Source: Rosa chinensis
Lineage: Eukaryota; Streptophyta; Magnoliopsida; Rosales; Rosaceae
Reading direction: 5' to 3'
Length of the DNA: 64,000 nucleotides
Assembly: GCF_002994745.2 (NCBI RefSeq)
Contig: NC_037091.1
Coordinates: 30,258,612 to 30,322,611, forward strand
Below, one piece after another: positions 11,252-22,248 of the stretch. The position numbers and the translations under genes are program-made. Position 1 is the first letter of the stretch. Each line of letters begins with the position of its first letter. A model generated the notes under the pieces. The model saw only the letters and a list, made by a program, of their open reading frames with translations. It did not search any database and had not been told where the DNA came from.

Positions 11252-11437
11252 AGTCAAATAGAATAAGATTGAGAATGAATTTTTCTGATATCTATTACAC
11301 CCATTCTGTGGTGTATATAAACAGATTACAACTGTACTGTGCACTACTGTACTACACAACATATATAAGGTAAGTAGTTACAACAATATATTCCCTTGTG
11401 GTCTATTCCTAATAGGGAACGATGACTCACACTAACA
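11252..11437 (-). repeat. 5' LTR of the copia element
   Basis: Same length as the partner LTR at 6063, with about four differences in 186 bases (about 2 percent), indicating a fairly recent insertion. The primer-binding site follows directly on the minus strand (11240-11251). The TSD TTGTT lies on its outer side. Confidence 0.9.
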
Positions 11438-11442
11438 TTGTT

Positions 11443-12218
11443 GTCGACGTTGGCTCTTGGGTCCTTGCTGCACTTCGGACAGAAGGAGGGATATGGGATG
11501 TGCTCTGCACTTCGGACAGTAGCTGCAAGTTTATGCTTGCTAACGAATTCTGTTAGCAATTAGATTGAGCTGCTCTAATTGTCAAAGGTAATATTCAAAA
11601 GCTGAGATCGAAGATTTGTTCTTTTGGGTAATCCTCGCAAAATTGGGTGTACTGCTTGTTTTGGTTATGGTTTGTGTTTGAAATTGAGATTAGCTCTGCT
11701 TGGTATTGTTGTTAGAATGGAAATATGGGAATTGACTGATGTTGTGATTTTGGGACCAAGTACATACTTTGATTTTGCTGGGATTGAACTATAAATTGAA
11801 TCCTAGATGGAAGATTGAGTAATGGGTGCCGTTAGTACATTGGGTGTGCATCTAATGTGAAAGTGAAGTTAACGTGTGCAATGTTCGATTTCGATTAGAA
11901 TTTGATCCCGGTTGTGGAAAATATGGTTACTGAACTTACTGGAAGGTTATCTAAATTGAAATTTGGTGTCCATAGTAATTCGAAGCGTAGAGATTACTAA
12001 TTATTGTTAAATTTTGAAAGTCATGTTATACCCTTTGTTCATTAATTTACAAGAAGAATACTAATTATTACAAAGGGGTAAAACTGATATTAGCCATAAA
12101 ATTATTTAGATAATAATTTAAAGTTGGCCAGCAAAAATACTGCAACTTTCACGTAAAAATTGCATTGGCAATTGCGCACGTTTTCCTCTTTGTTGATTTT
12201 TTTTATTTTGATCAAATA
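11443..12218. other. Unassigned sequence, continues copy B
   Basis: This resumes the host sequence interrupted by the copia insertion. The first 100 bases contain a short internal duplication (TGCTGCACTTCGGACAG against TCTGCACTTCGGACAG). The remainder is AT-rich with no supported gene. It may be the downstream part of the LTR-like segment B. Confidence 0.35.
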
Positions 12219-12233
12219 AACAACTCATATCAA

Positions 12234-12333
12234 GCCCAGTACAATTTGGTCTAGTGGCATAGTCTCCCCTTTGTAAGTGGGAGGTTGTGAGTTCGACTCA
12301 CGAAATGTTATTTACCTGATAAAAAAAAAGAAG
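12234..12333 (+). mobile_element. tRNA-derived SINE (copy 1)
   Basis: This 100-bp element is flanked by a perfect 15-bp target duplication AACAACTCATATCAA (12219-12233 and 12334-12348). The head holds RNA polymerase III promoter-like boxes: an A-box-like TGGTCTAGTGGCATAG and a B-box-like GAGTTCGACTC. It ends with an A-rich tail. The layout (tRNA-like head, A tail, long TSD) is that of a SINE mobilised by LINE machinery. Confidence 0.88.
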
Positions 12334-12354
12334 AACAACTCATATCAACAATTA

Positions 12355-13261
12355 AGGGGGTGTATTCATTTAAGAGTCTACAAGATTTTTTTTGTATTTT
12401 AGAAGTCTATGGGGATTGATCAACTGACATTTTAAACAGTCCTTTAAAATCTTGATGTATTCAATTAAGAATTAAAATTATCCATTCAAATATGTTGATA
12501 TTCAAAAGTATACAGCTTTTTAAGGATTTCATTAAATGCTGGATTTTGGAGGATTTTATAGTGTTTTATATATATATATCAAAACTCAAAAACAATCCAA
12601 CCATTTCCTAAGAGATTTTGATGGATTTTTTCTCACTCAAAAAATGAAGAAGCTCTTCACCAAAAACAAAGAAAAAAGAAAAAGCGAGTCTCAATAGGTG
12701 ACACCCATTCATTTTGTCTTAAACCTATTTTCCCACTATCTTCCTTTGCCTCTGCTCTGATCTAATATTTTTTATTTTATTTTTATCACTATAGCTCTAG
12801 AAGCCGTAATCCTTCTAGCTAATTAAGCTCACTTTCAATGGTATTATTAAGATGATACATACACACATGATTCTTTTGTAAATTAGATATGAAATAAATT
12901 ATGTCATTAGTTTACTACTTTATTTTTTGTGTAACATTTTGGCTGCTTAGTTTTCTCTTATTGTTCATATATCATTATACACAACATAAAGAATGGTAGA
13001 TTGCCAAACTTTCTTGTCATTGATATAGCATTATAGTTGGATCCATACATCCATTGCTTAATTAAAGAAGAAGAAGGAAAAAAAAAATTAACCTACAAAA
13101 ACATCATAAGGATTTGTAAAATCTAAACAAATACTAGTAAATTAATCTATTAGAATCAAACAGAGTCCATATAGAATTTAAACAATCCGTGGATTAAGTA
13201 AATCCATGGATTATAAAAACTCAAACAAAGTCTTTTAAAATCTGAATTGAATACACTCCCC
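12355..13261. mobile_element. Tourist-like (PIF/Harbinger) MITE
   Basis: The left end reads GGGGGTGTATTCATTTAAGAG. The right end on the opposite strand reads GGGGAGTGTATTCAATTCAG, so the termini are inverted repeats that stay similar for about 100 bases (fragments such as AAAGACTTTGTTTGAG and ATCCATGGATT near the right end). It is flanked by TTA (12352-12354 and 13262-13264), the 3-bp TWA target of PIF/Harbinger elements. There is one extra A at the left junction. No transposase is present. At 907 bp it is long for a Tourist MITE. Confidence 0.72.
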
Positions 13262-13264
13262 TTA

Positions 13265-13292
13265 GTCTATTGTAAGTCAAACTCACGACCCC
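13265..13292 (-). mobile_element. SINE copy 2, downstream piece
   Basis: The minus strand reads GGGGTCGTGAGTTTGACTTAC, which matches the B-box region of the SINE at 12234. The other half lies at 26093-26145, on the far side of the inserted LTRs. The two SINE pieces are split by the solo LTR at 13293-26092, with an imperfect TSD (ACCCC on this side, ACCTC on the other). Confidence 0.7.
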
Positions 13293-13906
13293 TGTTAGAG
13301 GTGAAAAATTCCGATTAGGAATTTGACCCAACAATTAATGCGGACTGGAGCGGAAGCTGAACCGGGGACAATCGAAAGGTTTCTATTCGTCGTTGACTTG
13401 ATGTTGACGAAGCGAAGACTCCTCTTGGCTTCGTAACTCGTCACTGCTCCACGATTTCTCTTTACTCCGTAACATCTCTCCGTCGCCTCCCTCTGTAGTC
13501 TCCCTACGTAAGCTCCCTTCATAGCCTCCCTATGCGAGATCCCTCCGTAACCTCCCTTCATAGCTTCTCTCCATAATCTCTCTCCTCTTCGTCACCTCTT
13601 TATATAATCTCCCTACGTAACCCCCCTTCATAGCCACTCTCCGCTTCTTGGCTTTGACGAGGAAGCGGATACTCCTCTTCGTCGTCGGTGTGAGAGAAGG
13701 GGGGGGGGGTACCTGCAAAAGACCATCTGATGCCTAAGTCAGTATTTTCCTGAGTCAACTATAAAAGTCTCAACTAGATTTTCATGCCATACCTGGTGGT
13801 TCTGCTTTCCTTTTATTGGCGACTTACAACTTGGGCTGCAAGTAAACTTGCATGGCAAGTCTCTTGTACTTGGACGACAAGCCACCATTAAGGTTGTATT
13901 CACTCG
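13293..13906 (-). mobile_element. Solo LTR of a Tat-related element, part 1
   Basis: On the minus strand this is the downstream part of a solo LTR. It ends ATTTTTCACCTCTAACA and is alignable with the LTR end of the 12-kb Tat element (both have AATTAATGCGGACT, GACTTAGGCATCAGA, and the run of C before GGTACC). It is interrupted at 13906 by that element, inserted in the opposite orientation, and resumes at 25934-26092. Combined length is about 773 bp, similar to the 790-bp 3' LTR of the Tat element. The repeated TAGTCTCCCTACGTAA/TAACCTCCCTTCATAG words at 13460-13640 are specific to this copy. Confidence 0.82.
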
Positions 13907-14809
13907 TTGTGGGGGTAATCAACGAATTTGACCCACCATTATGACAATGGACCCTCGCCATAAGTACACGGACAATGACAATCGTAGATGCGGTGGCAAA
14001 CACCGTTATTAACGACACAATGAATATGGCGTTAAGGAGGCGCGGTCGTAATGACATGACATGATGGTGTTATTGAATAAACACCATAACGCAGAGCGAT
14101 GGTGTTATTCCATAACGCAGAGTAATGGCGTTATTGATTAACGCCATAACGCGGAGCGACGGCGTTAATAAAGCCATAACGCGGAGTGACGGCGTTAATA
14201 ACGCCATAACGCAGAGTGACGGCGTTAATCCATAACGTGGAGTAATGATAATGGCGTTATTCGATAACGCCATAACGCTGAGTAATGGAGTTATTCGATA
14301 ACGCCATAACGCGGAGTATCGAATAACGCCATAACGTGGAGCGATGGAGTTATTCCATAAACGCGAAGCAATGGCGTTATTCCATAAACGCGAAGCAATG
14401 GCGTTATTAGTAACGCGGAGTAATGGTACAACGTGCAGTGATTACGTTATTGATGGCATTATAGAATAACGGTGATGGCGTTATTCAATACTGCGGAGTT
14501 ATGACAATAATGAGTACAGTTATCGATATTAAACGCGACCTGTGGTGCAAACGCTCCCTCATCTATAAATAGGGGGCATACTGACCAGGTAGGACATTGA
14601 ATTCCAACTTTCTGTACTCCACAACTAAGAAACATATTGACTTAGGCATCAGAGGGTTTTCTGCAGGTACCCCCCCTTTCTCCTCGAGCCGACAGTCAAA
14701 CTCCAGGTCAACGCTCAAGGGAAGCTTCTCGATTGTTCTCGGTTAGCTCCCGCTCTAGTCCGCATTAATTGGTGAGTCAAACTCCTCAACGGAATTTTTC
14801 GACACCAAC
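13907..14809 (+). repeat. 5' LTR of the Tat element
   Basis: It begins TTGTGGGGGTAATC and ends TTTTTCGACACCAA. A TATAAATA box is at about 14563. At 903 bp it is about 110 bp longer than the 3' LTR, and the extra length is in the GCGTTAT palindromic array at 14064-14480. Confidence 0.92.
14064..14480. repeat. Palindromic GCGTTAT/ATAACGC array in LTR
   Basis: About a dozen or more degenerate units of the type ATAACGCCATAACGCGGAG followed by TGACGGCGTTA. Each unit contains ATAACGC and its reverse complement GCGTTAT, so neighbouring units can pair as hairpins. The matching array in the 3' LTR (about 25300-25590) has fewer units. The array sits upstream of the TATA box (14563), in the U3 region, where promoter or enhancer elements usually lie. 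Function is unknown. Confidence 0.85.
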
Positions 14810-14812
14810 AAG

Positions 14813-14829
14813 TGGTGCCGTATGTGGGA
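14813..14829 (+). other. Tat primer-binding site
   Basis: TGGTGCCGTATGTGGGA lies three bases after the LTR end. It resembles the TGGCGCCGTCTGTGGGA site common in Tat-type elements, with two substitutions. The tRNA it matches was not determined. Confidence 0.65.
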
Positions 14830-14850
14830 AACACTTTTCCCTAAAAAGTG

Positions 14851-16300
14851 ATGGTGGGAGCTGTGCCTGGTGGAATCCTCTTCTTGTCGCTAAGGACTGG
14901 GAGCGACGAAGTCCAACCCCCTGACCAGCCCCTGAATGACCCTCCCTTAGACTTGGTCGGCGATCTAAACTTGCCTCTGGTTGGCGAAGTACAAACGCTG
15001 AGACAAGAACTTGAGCAACTCCGGAGGGAAAAACAGGACCAAGAAACTCGTCGACAGAGAAGACTCGAGAGGCTCCTCCAGCTCGGCAGCGATTCTTCGG
15101 ATGACGAGATCAGCAATGCCCACCATGACCACAAGGTAACCAACACAATAGCTGGTGGCGTAGGTGACACCTTGGTTGAGAGATTGAGCGGCACGCTGAA
15201 CGATAATGGTAGAATCGAGGCAGGACGCCACAAGTGACCACGCAATGAAGAATGGAGAGAGAAAATGGAGAAGTTGATCGAACAGTGCAAGTGCACTGGC
15301 CCCCGAGAGCTGGCGGCTGAGATCGCGAGGGACGTCGGGAAATCCCCATTCATTGATGACATCTTAAATGCGATCAAGCCCTGACGATTTACAACCCCTG
15401 TTTTCCAGAAATATGATGAGACCACTGACCCCGTAGACCACGTCAAAGGCTACAATCAACAGATGTCCATCGAGACGACGGATGAGAAGCTGATGTGTAA
15501 GCTTTTCCCATCAAGTCTCACGGGACCAGCCTCGGCTTGGTTCCAGGATCTCCAGCCTCAGTCCATCCCAGATTTTGAGACTTTGAGCAGGATCTTTATC
15601 TCCCAATATTTCTGCAGCTGCAAACAAAAGAAGGATATGGTGACCTTATTCAGTACCAAGCAGAAAACGGGGGAAAAAATAGGTCAATTTTTCGACCGGT
15701 TTAAGTTAGAATTTCGACATGTTCATTGTGACCCACAATTCGCAGCGGTTGCATTCCGCGAGGGACTCCTCCCAGGCACACCTCTATATGAAAGCCTGTT
15801 ACATGACCCGCCGCGGGACATGGATGACGTCGTTACACGGGTCGAAGGAGAAATCAGGATTGAACGAGCAAAGGACGCGTAGGAAGCTCGAATCCACTGC
15901 AGCTGCGGCCTCTAGTGGGGGGCAGAGAGAGAATGCTAGAAGAAGTGATCGTGGCTTCGGGCGTCTGACAGGTATTATGACAATGGTGGGTGAAATGGCG
16001 CTAGGCGTAACGACGCACGAACCCGATCAAACCATTCAGAGGCTTGGTTCACTGTCAGCCCCCCATCATCTTCAAAAAACATCAGCATGAGGGGATTTTT
16101 GGGAAACCACCACCCCAAGCGGAGCCCGGAAATCCAATAGAGCGGGCTCAGTACTGTCCGTTACACGAGGCGCATGGATATGGGCTATATAAGTGTGAAG
16201 CATTGAAACCAGCCATCTTAGATCTAATGAAAGCGGGGAAGCTGCGACAATACCAAACCACCACCACCAGCGAAACGGACAAGGTTGCAGATTAACCTGC
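14851..16300 (+). pseudogene. Tat GAG (several stops)
   Basis: The frame begins near ATG 14851 (MVGAVPGG). The first coiled-coil-like part (LRQELEQLRREKQDQETRRQ) is followed by a TGA at 15235-15237 and another at 15382-15384. The Retrotrans_gag capsid domain runs from about 15400 to 15880 (DPVDHVKGYNQQM, GPASAWFQDL, GQFFDRFKLEF) and ends at a TAG at 15880-15882. Further on, at about 16140-16260, the Tat-type cysteine/histidine segment YCPLHEAHGYGLYKC appears in another frame. GAG would form the particle and bind RNA; here it can give only fragments. Confidence 0.82.
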
Positions 16301-16489
16301 AAAACATCAAGGCCGATAATCAGAGAAATATTAGCCATACACGGGGCCCCTTGCACGACAGCGGAGGAGGAGGTCCGACTTAGGTCAGAAACTAGACAGG
16401 CGGAGAAAATTCGCAGAGTATGCAAGATTGCTGGAGCCACCATTACGCCACAGAGCTCGAGCTCATCTTCTGCACCACCAGTCATCACC

Positions 16490-17005
16490 TTTTTTGCAGG
16501 CGACGTCATCGGTGTTCAATTCGCACATCGTGATGCCCTAGTAATATCCACTCAAGTTGCCGATGCCCGTGTAAGGCGAGTCATGGTCGACGCAGGCAGT
16601 AGTGCTGATGTGATATTTTGGGAAGCATTCGACCAACTTCAATTGGATAGGAAGCTAATCCTACCCAGTAGAGCACCCCTAACGGCATTTGAGGGTACAG
16701 AAACGTGGCCGGTAGGCGAGATTTCATTGCCAGTTACCACCGGAGAGAAGACGGTCATCGTCGATTTTGTCATCGTCAAGAGGCCATCAGTGTATAACGC
16801 CATACTAGGAAGAGATTGGCTGCATAAGATGGGCGCTGAAGCTTCAACTAGGTGCCAGGTGCTTAAGTTCATTTCTGATGATGGTAAACGCATCGTGTCA
16901 GTGAAGGGTGACCAACTACTTTCCAAAAAGTTGTATGCAATGGAAATCAAGCGTCCTCTCCCACAACAAAAGAGGGAGAAAGGGACGCAAAAACAGTCCG
17001 TGTAG
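16490..17005 (+). pseudogene. Tat aspartic protease
   Basis: The retropepsin-like domain has the active site VDAGSSADVI at about 16588-16617 (D-x-G-S) and the downstream flap and hydrophobic strand (NAILGRDWLHKMGA, about residues 73-86 of the open segment 16583-17005). It stops at a TAG at 17003-17005, with the same frame resuming at 17012. In this family the protease cleaves the GAG-POL polyprotein. Confidence 0.85.
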
Positions 17006-17011
17006 CAATTA

Positions 17012-18520
17012 ATGGTGGACCTACCAAGAAAAGAAGCAGAACCCGATCCTGAACCAGAGCCAACAACCACTGAACCCCTTAGTGAAGAAGCTCTCGACCC
17101 TTCAAGGGAAAGGAAAGTTCTCGTAGGAACCCTCCTAACAGAGGAAGAACGCCTTGAGTTAATTCAGTTCCTCAAAGAAAATGAGGATGTATTTGTGTGG
17201 TCACACAAGGACATGCCTGGAATTGACCCCGTAGTGGCATGCCACAAACTGAACATTGATTCACGTTTCCCACCTCACCATCAACGACAGCGCAGATTCG
17301 CCCCCAAGAGAAATCATATCATCAGCGAAGAAATCGATCGCCTCCTGCAAGTGGGCTTTATCCGGGAGGTGTGGTGTCCATCCTGGATCTCCAACATTGT
17401 TGTCGTACCCAAGAAAAATGGGAAGTGGCGGGTATGCGTGGATTATACCAATCTCAACAAAGCCTGCCCGAAAGACGCTTACCCACTTCCGAAGATTGAT
17501 CAGTTAGTGGACGCTACCGCCGGATATGAACGCCTCTCTTTCCTTGATGAATACTCAGGTTATAATCAAATACCAATGGCTCTGGAAGATCAAGAAAAAA
17601 CCGCCTTTATCTCAGAACGCGACCTCTATTGTTATACTGTCATGCAGTTTGGGCTCACAAATGCCGGCGCAACCTATCAGCGGCTCGTCAACCGGATGTT
17701 CAAAGATCAGATTGGGAAGACTATGGAAATGTACATCGACGACATGGTGGTCAAAAGTAAACATCGACAAAACCACATCGAAGATCTGAGGGAGGTGTTT
17801 GCAATATTGAGACGGTATGGAATGAAACTTAACCCTTCCAAATGTGCATTCGGCGTATCTTCTGGATAGTTTTTAGGTCATATCGTGACCAAAAGGGGCA
17901 TTGAACCAAATCCCGGAAAAGTAGAAGCCATTTTGCAGATGCGGGACCCGTAAACTAAAAAAGACATACAAGTGTTGACGGGCCGCGTTGCCGCACTAAG
18001 TCGCTTCATCTCCAGGTTGACTGATCGATGCAAACCATTCTTTCAGGCACTGAAGAATAAACGAGCTGACTTTTGGGGGCCTGAGCAGTCAGCGGCCCTC
18101 ATTAGTTTAAAGAGGTACTTGTCTAGCAAGCAGTTCTTATCCGTCCCACGCCAAGGGGAACCTTTGAGCCTTTACTTAGCAATTTCCGATGTTGCCACCA
18201 GTGCGGCACAATTTAGAGAGGAAGCACATCGACATGAGGCTGTGGCGTTTACAAGTCGTAGTTTGCTTGACGCCGAAACACGATATTCACCGTCCAAGAA
18301 AGTCATACTCGCCCTAGTCACTGCTAAGTGTAAATTCAGACACTACTTTGGGGGACATGCAATGACGATATATACAAATCTGCCGATCCGCGCCATCCTC
18401 GCGAAGCCTGATTCCTCTGGAAGGATGACTAAGTGGGCCATTGAGCTGAGCGAATTTGATATCATGTACAAACCAAGATCGAGCTCAAAGGGCAAACACT
18501 CGCTGATTTCTTGGTCGAAT
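17012..18520 (+). pseudogene. Tat reverse transcriptase and first RNase H
   Basis: All the RT landmarks are present: [14 protein letters not shown], motif [27 protein letters not shown], and catalytic [13 protein letters not shown] at 17867-17869 interrupts the fingers-to-connection part (after FGVSSG), and a TAA follows at about 17950 (after MRDP). RNase H begins near 18160 (LYLAISDVATSA, SRSLLDAETRYSP). It continues to 18500, where the frame shifts. The expected TD of the third RNase H motif reads TN (IYTNLPIRAIL). Catalytic function is lost through the stops. Confidence 0.87.
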
Positions 18521-19015
18521 GTCATTTCTCAACGAACATCGCTAAAACTGAGTGGAAAGATCCCACGTGGGAAATGCATTTCGACGGCGCATCGAATTTC
18601 CCCAGCGCGGGAGCCGGCATTGTCCTCCAAAGTTCTGAAGATCTTCAAATTGAGTGTGCCGTACATCTCGCCTTCGCAGCATCAAACAATGTGGCGAAGC
18701 ACGAAGCGTTAGTCACCGGCTTAAACATTGCTAAAAAACTGCACATCCAACGATTACATCAGATTCTATAACGAAGAATACACAGCTAAAGGTGAGCAGA
18801 TGACCAAGTATCGTGATTTGGTGCGAGAGTTGATGCGGGGGTTTGAGCAGTTGTCGTTGGTGAAAGTTCCACGGGAGAAGAACTCCCGTGCGGATGAATT
18901 AGCGAAAGCGGCGTCAGGCTGCATAGAGGCTATTAGCCTCGTCAAAATTGAAGTCCTTGAAGCCCCTAGCGTCGATGGGAATGGGCCCCGACGACAAGTC
19001 ATGGCCGTTGATTAA
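18511..19015 (+). pseudogene. Second (archaeal-type) RNase H of the Tat element
   Basis: After the frameshift near 18500 the sequence reads WEMHFDGASNFPSAGAGIVL, then NNVAKHEALVTGL. It has a small deletion or frameshift at about 18765, then NEEYTAKGEQMTKY and VKVPREKNSRADELAKAAS. This second RNase H is diagnostic for the Tat clade. The family motif NNEAEYEAL has E to K or H changes here (NNVAKHEAL), which would remove a catalytic glutamate. The deletion removes the SDSQLV-like block expected before NEEY. Confidence 0.82.
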
Positions 19016-20266
19016 ATACCAAATGACTGGCGAGGGAGGATCGTCAACTACGTCGAATTTGGAATCCAGTCAGAGGACCCCAATGAGGCACGGAAGCTCC
19101 GGATGTAGGCCACGAGATACTTCATCATCGAAGAAGAACTCTTTCGACACTCGTTTTCTGGACCCCATCTTAGGTGTTTAGGACCTTCTCAAGCCAGACT
19201 CGTCCCCGAGGAAATCCACGGGGGGTCATGTGGAGCGCACGCTGGGGGTAGAAGCCTTGCACATAAGATACTATCCCAAGGATACTACTGGCCGTACCTC
19301 TCGTGCGAGGCCAACCAATATGTTAAAAAATACAAGAATTGCCAAAAACATGCACTGGTAAACCACTCACCAGCAGAAGAACTTCATGCAATAACCTGTC
19401 CATGGCCTTCCGCTAGATGGGGCATGGATATAGTTGGCCTGTTATCGACAGCACCTGGCGGTTACAAATATGTATTGCTGGCCACAAATTATCACACAAA
19501 ATAGGTGGAAGCAGAGTCTTACGTTGCTATCACCGGGGACAACGTCACAACATTCGTGTGGAGAAACATCATCTGTCGATTCGGCATCCCAAGATATATC
19601 ATGTGCGATAATGGGACACAATTCAACAATAGGAAATTTAAAGCCTTTTGTGATAGGCATGGGATCATTTTACGTTTCTCATCGAGGAGTTATCCGCAAG
19701 GCAATGGACAGGCCGAGATAACAAACCGAACAATCTTCAATGGAGTCAAACACCGATTAGAACAGAAGAGAGGAAAGTGGAGCGAAGAATTACAGCACGT
19801 CCTCTGGGCGTATCGAACCACCCACAGGAAGCCTACCAATGAGAGTCCCTACGCCCTGAAGTATGGCATGGAAGCTGTTATCCCCACCGAAGTTATCCTG
19901 CCAACACTCCGTACTATCATAGTGGAACAGGGAAACAATGAGGAGCAGATCACACGGCATTTAGATCTCCTCGAAGAGAAACGGGAAGCCGCAGCAATTC
20001 ATCTTGCCAATTACCAGGGTCAAGTGGCAAAGTACTTTAACAAGCGGGTCCGACCACGCACGTTTATGGTAGGTGACCTCATCCTAAAGAGGGTCGTAGA
20101 AGACACCAAAGATCATGGTGTTGGGAAATTCAAACCGGTCTGGGAAGGGCCATACGAAATTATCGAGGTTTATAGTAAGGGAGCATATCGACTCCGTAAT
20201 AAGGCGACGGGACGTGACCTCCCTGGACCATGGAACACGATTTACTTGAAAAAATATTATCACTGA
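19016..20266 (+). pseudogene. Tat integrase
   Basis: Zinc-finger region: EIHGGSCGAHAGG ... KILSQGYYWPYL ... YKNCQKHA, with a Tyr where the first Cys of the C-x2-C pair is expected. Catalytic core: WGMDIVGLL, then MCDNGTQFNN and GNGQAEITN. There are 35 residues between the second Asp and the Glu (DD35E). A TAG at 19502-19504 replaces the conserved Trp in the K-W-V-E-A motif. C-terminal part: KPVWEGPYEI, a GPY/F-like domain, ending at a stop at 20266. Several frame changes lie upstream of 19390. Confidence 0.87.
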
Positions 20267-20459
20267 TGACATACAACTAAGGGCAACGGCCCAGGTAATG
20301 TAGGAAGATGCTTTATATTCTAGTTCTAGTCTTTCCAATCTTCTTCTTTCCGTGCAAGCAAAATGTATTTTTGACCGGTGGCTAGAATCAATAAAGAGGC
20401 ACTTTCTTTCATTATTGAATTGTATGCGTGTTATTTATATGGTTGGTGGCTGAATAGTA

Positions 20460-20680
20460 TGTATAAGGCCGGAGGCCTCATTATGGCAGGGCTGGCGGCC
20501 GCCATATTGTACAGGGCCGGAGGCCTTGGTTTTACGTTGAGGCCAGTGGCTACAACAAGTCTGTATATATGGCTGGAGGCCCAGATACATCGATGCGGCC
20601 GGTGGCCAACGTAGATATATAAGGCCTGAGGCCGTCAGGGGTAAAGCCAGTGGCTGAAGCAGTTATGCGAGCTGGTGGCC
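20460..20680. repeat. GGCCGGAGGCC-type tandem repeat in the 3' region
   Basis: About seven to eight irregular units carry GGCCGGAGGCC, GGCTGGAGGCC, GGCCGGTGGCC or GGCCTGAGGCC, spaced roughly 25-35 bases apart. Each motif is a near-palindrome around GGCC. It lies between the integrase stop and the antisense genes, where Tat-type elements often have tandem repeats. Confidence 0.8.
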
Positions 20681-20987
20681 GCACAATTGTTTTTCATTTT
20701 GTCTGCCTAAGTGTGTAGCCAAAAGAACAAACAAGGGGGCAATACGGGAAGAAAACGAACTATCAAATACGGGAAGAAAACGAACTACCAATGAAGGGAT
20801 ATTCTCGACGAGGAAGGTTCTCGGTGGTGAGTCCTTCATAAACTTTTATCCTCAGATTAAACAAAAAAGAAAAAAGCGGTAATGAAAAGTAAAACAGAAA
20901 CGGCGAGGCTCTAGCATGAGGCTATTATTACAAAAGTACCAAAGGAATCAATGAAGTAAAGCAACTGGCACGGGTAGTCGAACAGTT

Positions 20988-21678
20988 TCAGGGCCGTGGA
21001 GCACCGTCGGGACCAACATAGTATGGCAGTAAAGATGTGTCGATACCGGGGAAGTTCAGTATCATCCTCTGGCGGTACTCAATGACTGCATCACGGTAAC
21101 CATCTTCGAGGCTTTGACCATGAACTTCATCGAGAAACCTTTCCCGACGATAGCACTCACGAAGTTCCAGCTTTAGACTTTCAACATGATCTCTGGAGCG
21201 CTTAACCTCTGCTGACATCTCTCGGACTTCTGCTTTCAAGCTATAGACCTCTGACATAGCATGATGGAGTGAGTCTTGTAAGATAAAAGACTCCTCCCGG
21301 AGGGCTCTGAGGCGGCACGACTCAGGAGTTTTGACCTTATCAGAGCTCAAACTACGTCGGCGAGAGCGACTCGTGCCGATGCCAGACCTCGAGGCAAAAG
21401 GTGCATAGGTCTCAATGTCGTTGGTATGATCCGCTGCACCCTTGGAACTCTAAAGAGCGTTATCTTCGAAAAGGAAATCACTAGCACGCGAGTCAGACCT
21501 GGGAAAAAGAAAACCATCGGTCATAACCAACCAACCAAAAGGGGAAGGAAAAAAAAAACCTATTAGAAGAACCGTAAGATGGAATTGCGATGGGAGTAGG
21601 TGATCGACAATTAGGAGAACGTTCATTAGTAGCGACGATTTGCTTGCCGCGACCTACAGGGGGGCACCCAGGGTCCAT
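20988..21678 (-). pseudogene. Antisense gene 2 of the Tat element (coiled-coil protein)
   Basis: Minus-strand gene of about 200 codons in two exons. Exon 1 starts at ATG 21678 (MDPGCPPVGRGK) and ends AATAG at 21560. A 61-nt U-rich intron (21499-21559) runs from GT to CCCAG. Exon 2 resumes in frame (SDSRASDFLFEDNAL) and ends at 20988. One in-frame TAG follows NAL, the only stop I see. The rest is strongly charged and heptad-like (REESFILQDSLHHAMSEVYS, LKAEVREMSAEVKR), consistent with a coiled coil. Splicing on this strand supports expression from its own promoter, opposite to gag-pol. Function is unknown. Antisense ORFs of this kind are known in Tat-lineage Retand and Grande elements. Confidence 0.7.
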
Positions 21679-22248
21679 GATGCGAAGAAAAAAAAGGAGG
21701 AGTAGAAGAAATTAAAGAAGCAAAGCAAAAAGCAGCTCTGAAACTACGGCCGAAGGTAACCTGAGAGATATACAAGTGTGAGGAAGTAGCAATTTATATT
21801 GAAAGAGGGGATGAAAGAGGGTAGGGTTCAAAATGTGAGGATCAAAACCGTGGGAATTGCATTAAAAGACGCCAAATCATAGCATTCAAGATTGCGATAT
21901 TTGTATTAAGGCACCAGATGGCGGCCGTGAAGTCTGGGATCATGTATAGATGGAGGCAATCTATGCATTAAAGGTACATGACGACAAGACTTGTTGACTG
22001 CCACGGTATCTCCCTCAGGGGAGAGAGAAGAACACACTGCAATTCGCAGCATACGAAGCCCAATATTTGAAGCAAGGAGGATTCAATTGGAGAAAAAGGG
22101 GAAAACACAAAGGGGTATCAACAGTACAAACTCTCATATTTAATTGCAATACAAAATATCAATGAAAACCACTAACGAAGTAAAAGAAGTTGGAGAAAAG
22201 CAAGGAAAATAAAACCCTAGTCACTGAGGGTGACTGCATTTTGGGCGT

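Larger units (their letters stand above)
6063..11437 (-). mobile_element. Ty1/copia LTR retrotransposon, complete but defective
   Basis: This 5.4-kb element lies on the minus strand. It has two 186-bp LTRs (6063-6248 and 11252-11437) that differ at about four positions. The TSD is TTGTT at 6058-6062 and 11438-11442. The primer-binding site TGGTATCAGAGC (minus strand, 11240-11251) abuts the 5' LTR and matches the initiator-Met tRNA site usual in plants. A polypurine tract, TTGAGGGGGAG on the minus strand, abuts the 3' LTR. Domain order GAG-PR-INT-RT-RNaseH is that of copia. The reading frame is broken by four TAG codons and one frameshift, so the copy is not autonomous. Confidence 0.95.

Noticed and set aside
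14070..14273. Minus-strand ORF with repeated SLRVMALL
   Set aside because: Caused by the palindromic LTR array.
14841..15446. 201-residue minus-strand ORF
   Set aside because: Shadow of the Tat gag region; Ser/Leu-rich without a domain. The true antisense genes start beyond 20988.
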